Origin: Candidatus Woesearchaeota archaeon
Lineage (GTDB): Archaea > Nanobdellota > Nanobdellia > Woesearchaeales > JAFGLG01
Direction of reading: 5' to 3'
DNA length: 64,000 nucleotides
Assembly (NCBI GenBank): GCA_016928155.1
Contig: JAFGLG010000005.1
Coordinates: 1 to 64,000 of the forward strand
The position numbers and the translations under genes are program-made. The notes under the pieces are model-generated. The model made no database searches, was not told the origin of the DNA, and saw only the letters and a list, made by a program, of their open reading frames with translations. Below, piece after piece: positions 42,545-50,682 of this stretch. The number at the start of each line of letters is the position of its first letter. Position 1 is the first letter of the stretch.

Positions 42545-43354
42545 ATGATTGACATCGTGCATATTTTATGGGACCTTCACAAAACGCTGCTTCCCTGGGA
42601 TAAGCGTATCGAGGATGAATTTTTTGAAAGATTTGTAAGGATATACAGCAAAGCCAGCAATCTGAAAGGCAGAAAAAAGGACAAGAAAGTCAAAAAGAGA
42701 ATGGGAGAAAGGAGCGTATCGCAGTTCTGCTATGATGAGCAAAGGAAACTGCCTTTGGGGGCACTTTATGGAAAGCCTCCTGTTCCAGTACTCGATTATT
42801 CAGGTTTACCCCAGAAACTAATAGATGGGATAGATTTCTCCAAATATTTCATCAGATCAAAAGATGGACATTATGAGCCAGGGCCTTCGCCCGAAGCACT
42901 TGAGCATATTGCAGATGTCAGAAGCCTTTTCAGCTATCTAAAGACAAAGGACATACATTCATCAATCCTCACAAATGACCTGAAGCCAAGGACAATTGAA
43001 CTAATCCAGCTTCTCGGACTCAGCGAGGATGATTTCTCACTCATAATCACCCCAGATGGCATTGGGTTCCCAAAGAGATACTTCTCATTCCACCGTAAGG
43101 TGTTTGACCAAGCAACAATCGCATGCTATGTGAAAGCAGCCACATTAATACAAGAATTTGAGGCATCAAATGGCAGAAGCAATGTCCGGCCTAACCAGAT
43201 CCTATATGTGGATGATAATCGCCTTTACTGCCTTGAACCTGCAGCAGCCACTGGCATGCAGACATTATGGCTGACAGATTCAGAAATCTATGTACCTGGC
43301 CCAAAATTCCAATACAACTCAGTCAGAGGCCTGGAAAACCTGCTGAGAAAGTGA
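42545..43354 (+). CDS. HAD-superfamily protein with altered DxD motif
   Basis: 269 aa. Motif I is ILWDLHKTLLPW (nucleophile Asp retained, the second Asp replaced by His), motif II SILTND, motif III the Lys of GFPKRYF and motif IV YVDDN. The cap is large (residues about 20-125, basic). Phosphatases usually need the second motif-I Asp as acid/base, so a different HAD chemistry or a binding role is possible. Single gene with a TATA-like CTTTAAAAAGG about 30 nt upstream. Substrate unknown. Confidence 0.78.
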   Translation: MIDIVHILWDLHKTLLPWDKRIEDEFFERFVRIYSKASNLKGRKKDKKVKKRMGERSVSQFCYDEQRKLPLGALYGKPPVPVLDYSGLPQKLIDGIDFSKYFIRSKDGHYEPGPSPEALEHIADVRSLFSYLKTKDIHSSILTNDLKPRTIELIQLLGLSEDDFSLIITPDGIGFPKRYFSFHRKVFDQATIACYVKAATLIQEFEASNGRSNVRPNQILYVDDNRLYCLEPAAATGMQTLWLTDSEIYVPGPKFQYNSVRGLENLLRK

Positions 43355-43955
43355 GATATGCAAGACAGGTCTGATTGGATGCATTAAATCCAATGAACCC
43401 AAATCTGGACCCATATAACGAAAATGGTTTGACTATCTTATAGTCAGTCCTATCTCTGCCCTAAAGGGCGGAGTATTACAGGCTCACATTAATGTCACAC
43501 CATTGCAAAAATGTGCACATTTTTGAGACCCTAAAATGAATTTTATGGTTTTCGGGATTGAAAACCACGAAAATCCCGAAATTTTCGGGGTGATCAGAAA
43601 TCAAGGATTTCTGACATCTCGACCTAAAGGTCGGGGCATTATCCATCCCACAAAAATCTCGCTTGTCGAGATTTTCAATAATATCCAGGTCCAAACAAAT
43701 CCTGATCCTGACATTATCTTGATCCCGACAATATCCTCCCCAACTATATCCAGATCCTGACAATACTCCAATGCAAAAAATATCTCAGCAGAAAAAAAGC
43801 TCTGCAGAAAAGACATATCCGGAATTCTGATGCAAAAGAAAATAGAAATGGCCATTAGAAAAAGAGAGAAAGAAAAAGAGAAAGATAAAGAAAAAGACCC
43901 CCCAGTCACCTGGAGGGCTGAAAGACGTTTCTCCCATTAATGCAATTCCCAAGAA
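43355..43955. repeat. Non-coding region with a run of stem-loops
   Basis: Between 43454 and 43675 six perfect or near-perfect stems follow one another: CTCTGCCC/GGGCGGAG (loop TAAA), the 20-bp palindrome CAAAAATGTGCACATTTTTG at 43506-43525, TTTCGGGATT/AATCCCGAAA (43550-43581), TCAGAAATC/GATTTCTGA (43594-43614), CGACC/GGTCG (43620-43633) and AAAATCTCG/CGAGATTTT (43653-43675). After this come irregular repeats of GATCCTGACA (43700-43765) and a purine-rich AGAAAAAGAGAAAG stretch (43857-43892). No gene is visible. It might be a decayed IS200/IS605-type end or a structured RNA. Confidence 0.6.
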
Positions 43956-44087
43956 CTAACCTGCTTCATCCCATCCTTCCATAAAAGCTATTTCCAGAGG
44001 TGTGAGATCTTCTTCGAAAAAATCATCCTCCTCCATAGCTTTCAGGTTTGCATTATTGGAGAGTAATTTAGTGAGCTTTTTTTTCAT
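43956..44087 (-). CDS. 43-residue acidic protein, AFMxG motif
   Basis: Frame MKKKLTKLLSNNANLKAMEE, then DDFFEEDLTPLEIAFMEGWDEAG. GGGGTG lies about 7 nt before the ATG and a TATA box (GATATATATAATT, minus strand) is near 44127-44140. The basic N-terminus and acidic C-terminus end in P-x-E-x-AFM-x-G-(W/Y), shared with 34578-34718. Function unknown. Confidence 0.7.
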   Translation of the reverse strand: MKKKLTKLLSNNANLKAMEEDDFFEEDLTPLEIAFMEGWDEAG

Positions 44088-44240
44088 ATGTGACACCCCT
44101 TTAGGTAATTAATATTAGAACAGATAATTATATATATCTATTCGATATACCATATATAACATATAATATGCATATAGTTATTATGTATTTGTATGATTAC
44201 TGGTATTCAGAAGGCCAGTTTTTAAGATGGGGGGACAGAT

Positions 44241-45191
44241 TTGGAATATCGCAAGATAATCGGATTTGGCAGAAGTTCTTTTGTAATATCAATCCCTAAA
44301 AGCTGGATAACCAGGAATAACCTGAAAAAAGGGGATATGATCTATCTTGAGGACAAAGGGGATGAACTGGCTTTTTCGCTCGGCCAGAAAGAAGATGATG
44401 AAAGGGAGATCAGGGATTATGTCAAAGACATATCAGGCATAAAACCATATGAGCTATGCAGGCATATCATCCCTGCCTACATAAACAACCATAATTCTAT
44501 CAGACTGAAGGCAAAGGATCTCGCCCTCAAGTCATCCGAAGTCAAAGAAGTCCTCAGGGAACTAATGGCTCTTGAGATAATGGAAGAGACCAAGGACATG
44601 ATAGTCGCAAGGGATTTCATCTCCATGAAGAAGGTCAATATCCCGACACTCATCAGGAAGATGGACAACATCACAAGAGGGATGATCAGCGACTGCATAA
44701 GCATGATGGACAGGCCGGAGATCCTGGAGAGCCTGACAGAGAGGGACAAGAACATAAACCGGCTCACCTACCTCATATTCAGGACCATAAAATACGGCAT
44801 GACAAATCCCACAGCAGCAAAATCATACAACCTCACAAATGACGAGCTGCTGAAGCTATGGCTTGTGACAGACAGGATAGAAAAGATAGCTGACAATATA
44901 AAGAGAATCAGCAGGCTGCTCGCAAAGGCAGAACTGAGACCTGAGACAAAGGAACAGATCTCAGCCATATGCAAGAGGATGGAAGAATTCTACAAAGACA
45001 ACATGAAAGGATTCTACTCAAACGACCATGAACTGCTCTACAAATGCGTGAGGACAAAGAAAGACATCATCATGGAAATCGACAAGATCATCGAAGAGCC
45101 CCACCAGAAATACCTTCCGAATATATGTGAAAACCTGAAGATAAACATAGGCCAGATCAATGATATCGCCTGGCACACCTTTGGGAGATAG
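44241..45191 (+). CDS. AbrB-PhoU family regulator
   Basis: 316 aa starting with TTG after a GGGGGGA site. Residues 1-45 are a SpoVT/AbrB swapped-hairpin DNA-binding domain (GFGRSSFVISIPKSWITRNN, LKKGDMIYLEDKGDELAF). Residues about 95-310 are PhoU-like helical bundles (DNITRGMISDCISMMD, LWLVTDRIEKIADNIKRIS). In archaea this fusion is thought to regulate phosphate uptake or related processes, but no pst genes are near. It is followed after 44 nt by the 628-aa kinase-like gene on the same strand. Confidence 0.87.
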   Translation: MEYRKIIGFGRSSFVISIPKSWITRNNLKKGDMIYLEDKGDELAFSLGQKEDDEREIRDYVKDISGIKPYELCRHIIPAYINNHNSIRLKAKDLALKSSEVKEVLRELMALEIMEETKDMIVARDFISMKKVNIPTLIRKMDNITRGMISDCISMMDRPEILESLTERDKNINRLTYLIFRTIKYGMTNPTAAKSYNLTNDELLKLWLVTDRIEKIADNIKRISRLLAKAELRPETKEQISAICKRMEEFYKDNMKGFYSNDHELLYKCVRTKKDIIMEIDKIIEEPHQKYLPNICENLKINIGQINDIAWHTFGR

Positions 45192-45235
45192 ACCCAGAGA
45201 GCATCACAGTCTCCCACACCAAAAAGAGGTAAATC

Positions 45236-47122
45236 ATGTCCCTATTAGACGACCAGACCAAAATGGAAACAGACACAGAACAGAAGGATTCAGAAGATAA
45301 GGGGTTCATATGCAACCGAAGCAGCCATTATCTTGAAGAAAGCGCATGCTACATAGGAAGGGATCTTCAGCGCGTGCTTCCCGACTCCTTTGTAGACGAA
45401 GTCCTGTTCCATGACTGCTACTGGAACAACCATGTTACACCAAAGCTGAGAGTGCTGAAACCCCATCTTAACCCATCAAACATAAACCTGTTCGCCGTGA
45501 CCGCAGACAATATCACAAACAACCTGGGAAGGCCCGGCAAGAGGACGGTGGTCGAGCTCGGGCTCTACTTCAATACACTGGAACACGCAGCAAAGACCAG
45601 GGAGACAGCAGAATATTCTGCAAAATTGGCAGGGAAGATCTATTGGCACAAGAGGAAGAATGTCCTCAAAGAAAGGTCTGAAGAGCTTGACCCCTGGAAT
45701 GAGCTGGCAGCAATGATGTTCGGCAGAGAGATAGGGCTCAGATTCATCTACCCACTTGATTTCTTCGTATTCAGAGAAAAATCCAGAGATGTGATAGGGA
45801 GCGAATTTGCAAAGTTCTTTGTCATGGAATACACAGAAAAGAAACTGGAGATTGAGATGTATAAGCTGGTTGGCAAAAATATACGCGAAAAATTTGATGA
45901 ATACAATGCTGCAATCGCTGAATCATATGATAAGGATGAGGACCCCTCAGATAGATCCAAAGCCTCAGCCAGAGCAAACAAAGCGGAAGCTGATCTAAAA
46001 AAGCTTGAAGACAGGAACAGAAACCTCATAGAAATGGCCCTGGAAAGCATAGCCTACAATAATGTTATGGGAACAAAAAATTTTGAGACATTCGAGCGAA
46101 TCAGAAGCCTGATACTTAAAAGGAGCAGAACATCATATTATATGCTCCCCCACGAGAAGCATTATTTGCTGGATGAGACCCTCCCGGACAACTTCGTAGA
46201 AGAGTATTACAGACCAAACTACCAAGGCAGCGTCAATAGTGCGATCAGATTCTGGACATTATGGTGGTTCAGCGAAAAGGTCCAGGGCGAAACAGAGCAG
46301 GAAAGGATAGAATGGCTCAAAGAATTCTCTCTCAACAATGAGGACCTTGAAAAAAGGATAACAAGAGCAGCACACCACATCACAGGGTGGCTCGGAGACA
46401 CAAGCCAGTATGTATTCTCACATAATGACACCACACTCAGGCATGCGTTCCTGAAAGAACAGACTGAAGATGAAGAGAAAGAAGATGTGTTCTGGTACGA
46501 CCTTGAGAAAGCCGGCGCAAGGAGATTTGGCTATGACGCAGTGCAGGTGCTGAACAGCAGAGTCCTAGAGCTTGGCACCAATGAATTCCTTGAATACATG
46601 GGGGAATATTTCAGGAGGGCTTACAACCAATCAGGAGGGAGATTTGAATCAATCAGAGGCAAGGATGTACTATTGGACAGCAAGGATTTCGACGGCAAGA
46701 CCAGCCTTGAAGATAGGCTGGTGAGCGCCAGATTAGGGGATATCCGCATACATCCAGGGCTGAGATATCACATCAAAGCGAGCCTCTATATGAAAATACA
46801 TGACTCACTGCACCACATCAAGAACGCAGTGCTCGGCCATATAATAAACAGGACTGACCGGCAGATATTCCACTATGCACCAAATGAACTGGACCTCGGA
46901 ACAAAGATATTCTCTAAGCCGATGATAGAATTCTACAGGAGGGTCCTCAAAGAGGACCTGCTCTTCATAGATAAACACAAAGACCAGCTCGGCTTCACAA
47001 AAGATGAGATAAAGAAGCTGCTCGAGCTGCTGGACATCCTTAAATGCGTAACATTCAGATTCGAAGAACATGGTGTCAAGACAGAATACAGCCCCAACCT
47101 GATAGACACAGAAGTCAGCTGA
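45236..47122 (+). CDS. Large protein with APH/choline-kinase-like core
   Basis: 628 aa, soluble. A kinase-like catalytic stretch lies near residues 400-440: FSHNDTTLRHAFL resembles the HxDxxxxN loop of aminoglycoside/choline kinases (the Asn place is not exact), and VFWYDLEKAGARRFGYDAVQ resembles the metal-binding DFE/D segment. The N-terminal 380 residues (RPGKRTVVELGLYFNTLEHA, GKIYWHKRKNVL) may be the ATP-binding lobe with long helical inserts. AGAGGT precedes the ATG. Kinase activity is inferred; no substrate suggested. Confidence 0.55.
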   Translation: MSLLDDQTKMETDTEQKDSEDKGFICNRSSHYLEESACYIGRDLQRVLPDSFVDEVLFHDCYWNNHVTPKLRVLKPHLNPSNINLFAVTADNITNNLGRPGKRTVVELGLYFNTLEHAAKTRETAEYSAKLAGKIYWHKRKNVLKERSEELDPWNELAAMMFGREIGLRFIYPLDFFVFREKSRDVIGSEFAKFFVMEYTEKKLEIEMYKLVGKNIREKFDEYNAAIAESYDKDEDPSDRSKASARANKAEADLKKLEDRNRNLIEMALESIAYNNVMGTKNFETFERIRSLILKRSRTSYYMLPHEKHYLLDETLPDNFVEEYYRPNYQGSVNSAIRFWTLWWFSEKVQGETEQERIEWLKEFSLNNEDLEKRITRAAHHITGWLGDTSQYVFSHNDTTLRHAFLKEQTEDEEKEDVFWYDLEKAGARRFGYDAVQVLNSRVLELGTNEFLEYMGEYFRRAYNQSGGRFESIRGKDVLLDSKDFDGKTSLEDRLVSARLGDIRIHPGLRYHIKASLYMKIHDSLHHIKNAVLGHIINRTDRQIFHYAPNELDLGTKIFSKPMIEFYRRVLKEDLLFIDKHKDQLGFTKDEIKKLLELLDILKCVTFRFEEHGVKTEYSPNLIDTEVS

Positions 47123-47223
47123 AGATTAGCCAAATGACCAGAAATCAAGATGTGCCGTAACCAGGATCCAGAAGATATGCCCACATATATCAGTAACGCA
47201 AGACAATAAACAGGTATCTGATC

Positions 47224-48636
47224 CTATACTCCCCTGGATGAACCCCTCCCGATATCTCTCCTGTAAGTCATGCCAGGAAAACTGACAAGACCTTGTTCCA
47301 CAATAGAATATCCCCTTTCAGAAGCCTGAGATAAGGTGTTTCCTGTCGACATTACATACATCACCCTCCCTCCTTCTGTAACAAGGCGCCGACCGGCGTC
47401 CCTTGCCACACCTGCATAGGCCAGACTTGTGCCCTGAGGCAGACAATCAGAAATCCTGATAGGCCAACCCTTATGATAGGCTCCGGGGTAACCATAGGAC
47501 GCAAGGCTCAGACAGTGTGAATAACCATCACGCCAACTTATCTCGGCTTCTGGAAGTCTTCCCTTAGCTGCCCCCATCAGCAGAGGGAACAGGTCAGACT
47601 CCATCAGCGCCATCTGTGCTTGAGTCTCCGGATCACCGAACCGGCAGTTTATCTCCAGCACTTTCGGCCCGTCATCAGTCAGAATGATCCCTGCATAGAG
47701 CGCACCCTTATAGGGATGACCTGACTCATTCATCGCCCACATTAAAGGCCTCATTATCCTCTCACGGATATCCCCGGACATCTCCGCACTTACAGATGCA
47801 TCAGGAGCATAAGCACCCATGCCCCCTGTATTCGGACCGAGATCACCTTCAAATATCGGCTTATGATCCCTTGTTGGGACAAGCATCCTCAGGTCATTGC
47901 CGTCGCAGACTGCAATAGCAGAAGTCTCAGCTCCGCGAAGCCTCTCCTCAAGCAGGACACAGGAATGATGCCCATAAATACCGGACTTAAAGAAACCGGT
48001 CAGGGCTTCCTTGAGATAACAATCATCATCGCTGACCACAACACCCTTCCCAGCGGCAAGACCATTGCCTTTGAGGACAACATTCCTGGCACCGAGCCGG
48101 TCTATCCTCCTGTGAGCCTCATCCAGAAGACCTTTTGTCACAACCATTTCAAGCCCTGCTGTCGGGATACCATGCATGGCCATGATCTGCTTGGCGAAAT
48201 GCTTGCTGCCCTCAAGCTGAGCACAATACGCATCCGGGGCGAACACAGCGACGCCGCCATTTGTCATCTCGTCGAGAATGTCAGCAATGCCCAGGCATAT
48301 CGGCTGCTCCGGACCAACCACAACAAGACTGATGCGCTCCTTGAATGTCAGCTTGCTTATCTCCCCGAAATAATGCTGAAAAGAACTGATTGTGCGCCTC
48401 ATATCATCATGTACACGGGGGATTTCCAGCGGAACAATCCTAAGCCTTCCTTCGAGCCCACACAGCATCCCCGGATTGCCAGGCGAGGCTAAGATGCGGT
48501 TCACATGAGGGCTCTCAGCAAGCTTCTTGACAAGAGAATGCTCCCGACCACCAGAGCCGATGACAAGCACACCATTTTCTTTACCATAATCCAGACAAAC
48601 AGCACTCTCTTCTGACCCACTTCCGGAACTCATCAT
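47224..48636 (-). CDS. purD: Phosphoribosylamine-glycine ligase
   Basis: 470 aa ATP-grasp enzyme of purine synthesis (5-phosphoribosylamine + glycine + ATP to GAR). The N-terminal Rossmann motif is GVLVIGSGGREHSLVKKL; the ATP-grasp loop has LKGNGLAAGKGVVV; then TRDHKPIFEGDLGPNTGGMGAYAP and LEINCRFGDPETQ. The C-terminal domain contains SYGYPGAYHKG. ATG at 48636 follows AGGAGGTG by 2-3 nt, with another ATG one codon later at a better spacing. No other purine gene is present in the window. Confidence 0.95.
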   Translation of the reverse strand: MMSSGSGSEESAVCLDYGKENGVLVIGSGGREHSLVKKLAESPHVNRILASPGNPGMLCGLEGRLRIVPLEIPRVHDDMRRTISSFQHYFGEISKLTFKERISLVVVGPEQPICLGIADILDEMTNGGVAVFAPDAYCAQLEGSKHFAKQIMAMHGIPTAGLEMVVTKGLLDEAHRRIDRLGARNVVLKGNGLAAGKGVVVSDDDCYLKEALTGFFKSGIYGHHSCVLLEERLRGAETSAIAVCDGNDLRMLVPTRDHKPIFEGDLGPNTGGMGAYAPDASVSAEMSGDIRERIMRPLMWAMNESGHPYKGALYAGIILTDDGPKVLEINCRFGDPETQAQMALMESDLFPLLMGAAKGRLPEAEISWRDGYSHCLSLASYGYPGAYHKGWPIRISDCLPQGTSLAYAGVARDAGRRLVTEGGRVMYVMSTGNTLSQASERGYSIVEQGLVSFPGMTYRRDIGRGSSRGV

Positions 48637-48686
48637 GACACCTCCTGAAAATAACAATAATGACCAATGGAAGAACCATCAAGTAT

Positions 48687-48740
48687 AGAAGAGAGATCAA
48701 GAAAAGAAGAGGAATCAAGAAAAGAAGAGAGATCAAGAAC
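48687..48740. repeat. Three 18-bp tandem repeats
   Basis: AGAAGAGAGATCAAGAAA, AGAAGAGGAATCAAGAAA and AGAAGAGAGATCAAGAAC follow directly one after another. They lie in the 408-nt gap 48637-49044, which otherwise holds no convincing gene; a minus-strand frame across it reads as low-complexity Leu/Ser/Ile and is rejected. Confidence 0.85.
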
Positions 48741-49044
48741 ACAAAAATAATCAGCAATAGAATAGCAATCAACAGAAATCAGGGTAGGCAGAAATCCCTG
48801 GAAAAATCCATGAGGCACATAAAACCCAGTAAGGATATTATTCCTTCCCAGAGTCTCTTTGTGCATCACTTCACCCCAATTTCCCAAAACTGCCTGCAGA
48901 GATAATAAATAATAAGCAACATGGACCTGCAAAGTATAAAAGCTTTGCTGTGATGAAGACGAGAAATAAAAAATCTCCCACATGCAGTGAATAAAGAATC
49001 TTCGTCAATATCAAGTGAATAATCCCATGCCGAGCTAGGACTGC

Positions 49045-50163
49045 TCACTCCTCTTCCTGGCTTGGACCGTACTTCCTGATCACAATCTTTCCTTTCTCAG
49101 CAGATATCTGAACATCCTGATTGTCCTTGAATCGGGATATCTCAGTTATGACCTCAGGCAGCAGAATCCTGTTTGCCCTGAAGTCAAGCAAACCGACAAT
49201 CTCCTTGGCCACACCCCTTACCTGGGCCTCCTCGATGCCCAGATCAGTCAGGATCCTCTCTTTCTTATGCTTCTCCAAAGACATCTTCCTTTCATATGCC
49301 CTCTTGTAGAGATATTTCGCCATCTCATCTGCCACATCAATCTTCGTAGCCCCTGTTATCCCCTGCAGACCCGGGCTCAGATTGACCTCGATGACAAGCG
49401 GACCTGTCGGCGACATCAATAAGTCGATACCGCAGATGTCAGCGCCGATGATCTGCGCAGCCTTCACAGCTATCAGCCTTGTTTTCGAGTCAAGCTCCAC
49501 AGGCTCGCCCTTGCCACCTGCATGGATGTTAGACCTCTTCTCATTGTCAGGGGATGAAGACACCCTCTTCATTGAAGCTATGACCTTATCGCCGACGACA
49601 AAAGCCCTGATGTCAGCTCCGCCTGTCTCTATGTATTCCTGTATGATGAAAGGCTGGTTCAGTGCAGTCAGGGCATCGAGCACAGAGACAGCAGCCGATA
49701 TCGAATCAGCAAAAACAACACCCTTCCCCTGAGTGCCCTGAGGGAACTTCATGACGATCGGGAAATTCATCTTCTGCAGGATCTTCTTGGCAGCCTCGAC
49801 AGTCGCCGGGATGAAGGTCTTGGGCATCGGGATGCCGCTCTTCTGCAGAGCGAGCTGGGTCAGGAGCTTATCATGCCCCAGGTTGAATGCCTCAGGAGAT
49901 ATCGGGGTATAGGTCCTGCTGGGAAGCAGCTGGGCAATTGACCTGAGAAGAGCAAGATAACGGAAAGAACCCTTGATGTAGACACAATCATAATCCTTCA
50001 ATGGCTTGTCTTCCTGGAATATCTGGACATCAGATTTCCCAAGCTGGACCTCAACACTCTTAAGATTGACATTGTCAACCCTGTGGAAATACTTCTTCAT
50101 AGCCTCGGCTGTCCACAGAGATGAAACACTCCCGAGGCTCACCAATGCAGCCTTCAGCTTCAT
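49045..50163 (-). CDS. RimK-family ATP-grasp ligase with AbrB-like tail
   Basis: 372 aa. ATP-grasp core: FPIVMKFPQGTQGKGVVFAD (ATP-binding), FIIQEYIETGGADIRAFVVG, and the metal site DLLMSPTGPLVIEVNLSPGLQG. RimK-type enzymes add glutamate or related amino acids to proteins or small molecules. The last about 60 residues (LDFRANRILLPEVITEISRF, ISAEKGKIVIRKYG) look like an added SpoVT-AbrB-type hairpin. It is followed upstream by a retropepsin-like gene in an operon with a 1-nt gap, a known pairing for RimK. Confidence 0.88.
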   Translation of the reverse strand: MKLKAALVSLGSVSSLWTAEAMKKYFHRVDNVNLKSVEVQLGKSDVQIFQEDKPLKDYDCVYIKGSFRYLALLRSIAQLLPSRTYTPISPEAFNLGHDKLLTQLALQKSGIPMPKTFIPATVEAAKKILQKMNFPIVMKFPQGTQGKGVVFADSISAAVSVLDALTALNQPFIIQEYIETGGADIRAFVVGDKVIASMKRVSSSPDNEKRSNIHAGGKGEPVELDSKTRLIAVKAAQIIGADICGIDLLMSPTGPLVIEVNLSPGLQGITGATKIDVADEMAKYLYKRAYERKMSLEKHKKERILTDLGIEEAQVRGVAKEIVGLLDFRANRILLPEVITEISRFKDNQDVQISAEKGKIVIRKYGPSQEEE

Positions 50164-50164
50164 A

Positions 50165-50560
50165 TCATTCTCTTCGACTTTTACTCACCATCCCATCTTT
50201 CTTATATTCCCTGAATGACCTCTGAGGATCAACCAGAAAACCCTGTGTCAGGATATTCTGGCCGATAAGCACCCTATACCTCATATGGCTCCTGTCAGCG
50301 ACAGTGAACTCACCATGATAATTCTTCTTCCCTATCCTGACCTTAACATCAACAACAGGCCTGATCGACTTCCCGGAGGCGCTCTTCACAAGCTTTGTCT
50401 TTGTTATCGGGCCGACACCCAGCTCAGCTGCAAGGGATGTATCAATGCTGCTCTTTGTCGCGCCGGTATCAATCCTTGCGATCTCATAGCAGTCTTTCTT
50501 GGCACCGAAAATCCTGACCCTTTCAATCAATCCGACTATGTTATGCTTGGAATAATCCAT
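50165..50560 (-). CDS. RimK-associated retropepsin-like protease
   Basis: 131 aa single-domain aspartic protease-like protein, the family often paired with RimK-type ligases. The active-site signature is IARIDTGATKSSIDTSLA (near residues 27-44; DTGA), with the flap/hydrophobic strands YRVLIGQNILTQGFLVDP near 95-112. As a single domain it would work as a homodimer, and probably trims or removes the residues added by the ligase. First gene of the pair. Confidence 0.87.
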   Translation of the reverse strand: MDYSKHNIVGLIERVRIFGAKKDCYEIARIDTGATKSSIDTSLAAELGVGPITKTKLVKSASGKSIRPVVDVKVRIGKKNYHGEFTVADRSHMRYRVLIGQNILTQGFLVDPQRSFREYKKDGMVSKSRRE

Positions 50561-50682
50561 CAGATCACCGATTCAGGTATGTTTTTAAATTTATCCCAAA
50601 TCAGCAGCTTATTTTGCGAAACATTTAAATAAGCTGTTTATAAATAACCTAGTGGGGAAAGTTTTGCTAAAAGGGGTGTTGA

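Noticed and set aside
43454-43675. CRISPR array
   Set aside because: Each stem has a different sequence and spacing is irregular.
48633-48983. 116-codon frame on the minus strand across the 18-bp repeats
   Set aside because: Low-complexity translation from repeats, overlaps the purD ribosome binding site and start, no domain features.
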